DNA of 8,114 bases from Candidatus Uhrbacteria bacterium RIFOXYB12_FULL_58_10 (GTDB lineage Bacteria; Patescibacteriota; Patescibacteriia; UBA9934; GWF2-40-263), in NCBI GenBank assembly GCA_943357275.1, contig CALRGL010000051.1, positions 1 through 8,114 of the forward strand, in the 5' to 3' direction. A model generated the notes under the pieces. The model was not told where the DNA came from. It was given only the letters and a program-made list of their open reading frames with translations, and did not search any database. Below, in pieces: positions 7,029 through 8,114 of the stretch (positions within the stretch are counted from its first letter, which is position 1; each line of letters starts with the position of its first letter). The translations under genes were made by a program, and so were the position numbers.

Positions 7029-7536
7029 AGGGGATTGGGAGACCGAAGTTAGCAATGACGTTCAGTGCCCATCCAGCGTTTGTATCAAAGGAGTTGGTCA
7101 GCTGGGTAGCGATGCCAAACGAGGTCTCGTGATTGATTGTGAGGCCTGGGCCAATTCCCCAAAAGAGTTGGGTGGAATTGTCCAAGGTGTCTTGGGAGAC
7201 AGAGGAAACGATATCGAATCCGCAGGAAGTCCAGAAGGGAATCTCGATCACCGGCGACAAGGTGAATCCCCAGTTTCCGTTTTCTGGAGCTGCTCCAAAT
7301 GTCAGATTTGGAATGAGAACTACGCCAGACAGTGGAATCGAGAGACTTGGTCCGAAGTAGATGTATTGATTGAATGGTTGCCAATCGATTTCTTCGGGCA
7401 CAGAGACGGCGATAACTGCGACAGCTCCCACGTTCATGGACCAAGGAAGATGTGTTTCTGCATCCACTTTTTTGTATTGAGCAGATGCTTGGCTCGAAAT
7501 CGTCAACAGGGCAAGAATCAACAGAATTGTTTTCAA
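7027..7536 (-). CDS. Secreted beta-strand-rich protein of unknown function
   Basis: This 169-residue protein starts at TTG (7534-7536), supported by a perfect AAAGGAGG ribosome site five bases upstream and by the promoter at 7565-7593. The first 19 residues form a Sec signal peptide (MKTILLILALLTISSQASA) with an AxA motif before Gln20. The mature part is rich in Gly, Ser, Asn and aromatic residues in short alternating hydrophobic strands (FGPSLSIPLSG, LFWGIGPGLTI, ALNVIANFGLPIP). It looks like a small beta-barrel or beta-sandwich and recalls outer-membrane barrel proteins. No named family is recognised. If the host is a candidate-phyla bacterium without an outer membrane, a surface or extracellular role is more likely. 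It stands alone between two terminators. Confidence 0.8.
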   Translation of the reverse strand: MKTILLILALLTISSQASAQYKKVDAETHLPWSMNVGAVAVIAVSVPEEIDWQPFNQYIYFGPSLSIPLSGVVLIPNLTFGAAPENGNWGFTLSPVIEIPFWTSCGFDIVSSVSQDTLDNSTQLFWGIGPGLTINHETSFGIATQLTNSFDTNAGWALNVIANFGLPIP

Positions 7537-7564
7537 GATCGCCTCCTTTTGTTTGGCAATGCGT

Positions 7565-7593
7565 AGTTAAGCAAGATTTCCAGAGGGTGTCAA
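7565..7593 (-). promoter_or_regulatory. Promoter of the secreted-protein gene
   Basis: TTGACA (7588-7593) and, after 17 bases, TTAACT (7565-7570), which is preceded by TGC as an extended -10. The start near 7558 leaves about 22 bases to the TTG start, enough for the ribosome site. It lies right after the rpsP terminator. Confidence 0.65.
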
Positions 7594-7596
7594 AAC

Positions 7597-7619
7597 AAAA
7601 AATCCGCGTTTGCGGATTT
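7597..7619 (-). terminator. Intrinsic terminator of rpsP
   Basis: AAATCCGC (7612-7619) pairs with GCGGATTT (7600-7607) around a 4-base loop, followed by a T-run to 7597. It lies eight bases after the rpsP stop codon. Confidence 0.92.
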
Positions 7620-7627
7620 TCTTATGC

Positions 7628-8113
7628 TTATTCAGCGGGTGTTTCTGTAACTTCTGCTACTGCTTCTGCCGGAGCTTCTTCTACAACTGGAGCTTCTGCT
7701 GCAGCTTTTGCAGCTTCTTTTTCAGCTTCTGCGGCGGCCTTTGCAGCTTCTTTTGCAGCTTCTTTTTCAGCAAGTTCAGCTTCTGCCTTTGCTTTTGCAG
7801 CCTCAGCAGCCTTTACTTTTGCTTCTTCGTCAGCCTTTACTTTGTCGCCGAGTTTTTTGGTTCGAGCGGCAGTTAAGTGCGTAACAGAGCGCTTTTCGCC
7901 TTCAACGATCTTGTATTCAACAAGAAGGTTCCAGACGCTGTCGCTTGGTTGTGCGCCGTTAGAAATCCAGTGTTTTACGCGGTCAGCCTTCACAACGAAT
8001 TCCTTTGGAGTTGTTCGTGGGTTGTAGTGACCAAGGATTTCAACGTTGTTTGCCCATGGATCGCGATGCTTTGGCATCACAACAATGCGGTAAACAGGAG
8101 CTTTTTTCTTTCC
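7628..8113 (-). CDS. rpsP: Ribosomal protein bS16, 5' end outside window, with long Ala/Glu/Lys tail
   Basis: The frame runs off the right edge; 161 codons are visible and about 10 N-terminal residues are missing. The bS16 core is clear: GKKKAPVYRIVV, GHYNPRT, WISNGAQPSDSVWNLL. It binds 16S rRNA and helps assemble the 30S subunit. After the ~80-residue core comes a tail of about 75 residues, made mostly of Ala, Glu and Lys, that looks like a long charged helix and ends in a Pro/Glu-rich stretch (EEAPAEAVAEVTETPAE). Bacteria such as E. coli have only ~82 residues in all. In most genomes rpsP sits at the head of the operon with KH, rimM, trmD and rplS genes. Here it faces the other way and ends in its own terminator. 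Confidence 0.96.
   Translation of the reverse strand, partial: GKKKAPVYRIVVMPKHRDPWANNVEILGHYNPRTTPKEFVVKADRVKHWISNGAQPSDSVWNLLVEYKIVEGEKRSVTHLTAARTKKLGDKVKADEEAKVKAAEAAKAKAEAELAEKEAAKEAAKAAAEAEKEAAKAAAEAPVVEEAPAEAVAEVTETPAE
7705..7771 (-). repeat. In-frame direct repeat in the rpsP tail
   Basis: Bases 7705-7726 and 7750-7771 are identical over 22 bases and 45 bases (15 codons) apart, so both read in the same frame and encode AEKEAAK. This suggests that the tail grew, at least in part, by duplication. Confidence 0.75.
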
Positions 8114-8114
8114 A

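Noticed and set aside
7021..7566. 181-residue plus-strand frame antisense to the secreted protein gene
   Set aside because: The minus frame has signal peptide, perfect ribosome site, promoter and terminator; the plus frame has none of these.
7452..8027. Ser/Ala/Phe-rich plus-strand frames over rpsP
   Set aside because: They are reverse readings of the repetitive Ala/Glu/Lys codons of the bS16 tail.

Overview
The window is most likely from a bacterium of the candidate phyla radiation (Patescibacteria), perhaps near the Parcubacteria. The argument rests on the 16S rRNA gene: it departs from the usual bacterial sequence at the classical 338, 515 and 1492 primer sites, and some of the changes are paired. 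The 16S stands alone as a transcription unit, the intergenic spaces are tiny, and bS16 has a long Ala/Glu/Lys tail. UGA is used as a stop in at least four genes, which argues against the UGA-glycine code of Gracilibacteria and Absconditabacteria. The 16S keeps a normal anti-Shine-Dalgarno, and several genes have strong GGAGG sites. The phylum call is inference from memory of 16S signatures, not from a tree.

Layout, left to right. Bases 1-1479 (minus) carry the first 493 codons of an ABC exporter half-transporter, cut by the window edge. Its 5' region (1480-1720) holds a promoter, a possible 32-residue ORF overlapping a strong hairpin, and an intrinsic terminator placed before the exporter's ribosome binding site. 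Bases 1732-2662 (minus) are a self-contained unit (promoter, orphan 272-residue protein, terminator). Bases 2677-3817 (minus) are a second unit with two membrane-anchored paralogues resembling the N-terminal part of an SPFH/band-7 domain. Bases 3833-5729 (minus) are the 16S unit: promoter, leader, 1.5-kb rRNA, trailer and terminator, with a 17-bp perfect inverted repeat flanking the rRNA as a processing stem. Divergent from it, bases 5768-6987 (plus) hold khpA (KH-domain RNA-binding protein) and trmD (tRNA m1G37 methyltransferase), separated by a terminator-like hairpin that ends three bases before the trmD start codon. Convergent with these, bases 7003-7593 (minus) encode a secreted, beta-strand-rich protein, and 7597-8113 (minus) encode ribosomal protein bS16, cut at its N-terminus by the window edge.

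The translation genes (rpsP, khpA, trmD, rrs) are those often found together, but here rpsP is inverted and separated from khpA-trmD by an unrelated secreted-protein gene. No rimM or rplS is visible. Six promoters were found by eye, all with 17-bp spacing between -35 and -10, and nearly every unit ends in a clear stem plus U-tract. Several start codons were chosen from these promoters and ribosome binding sites.
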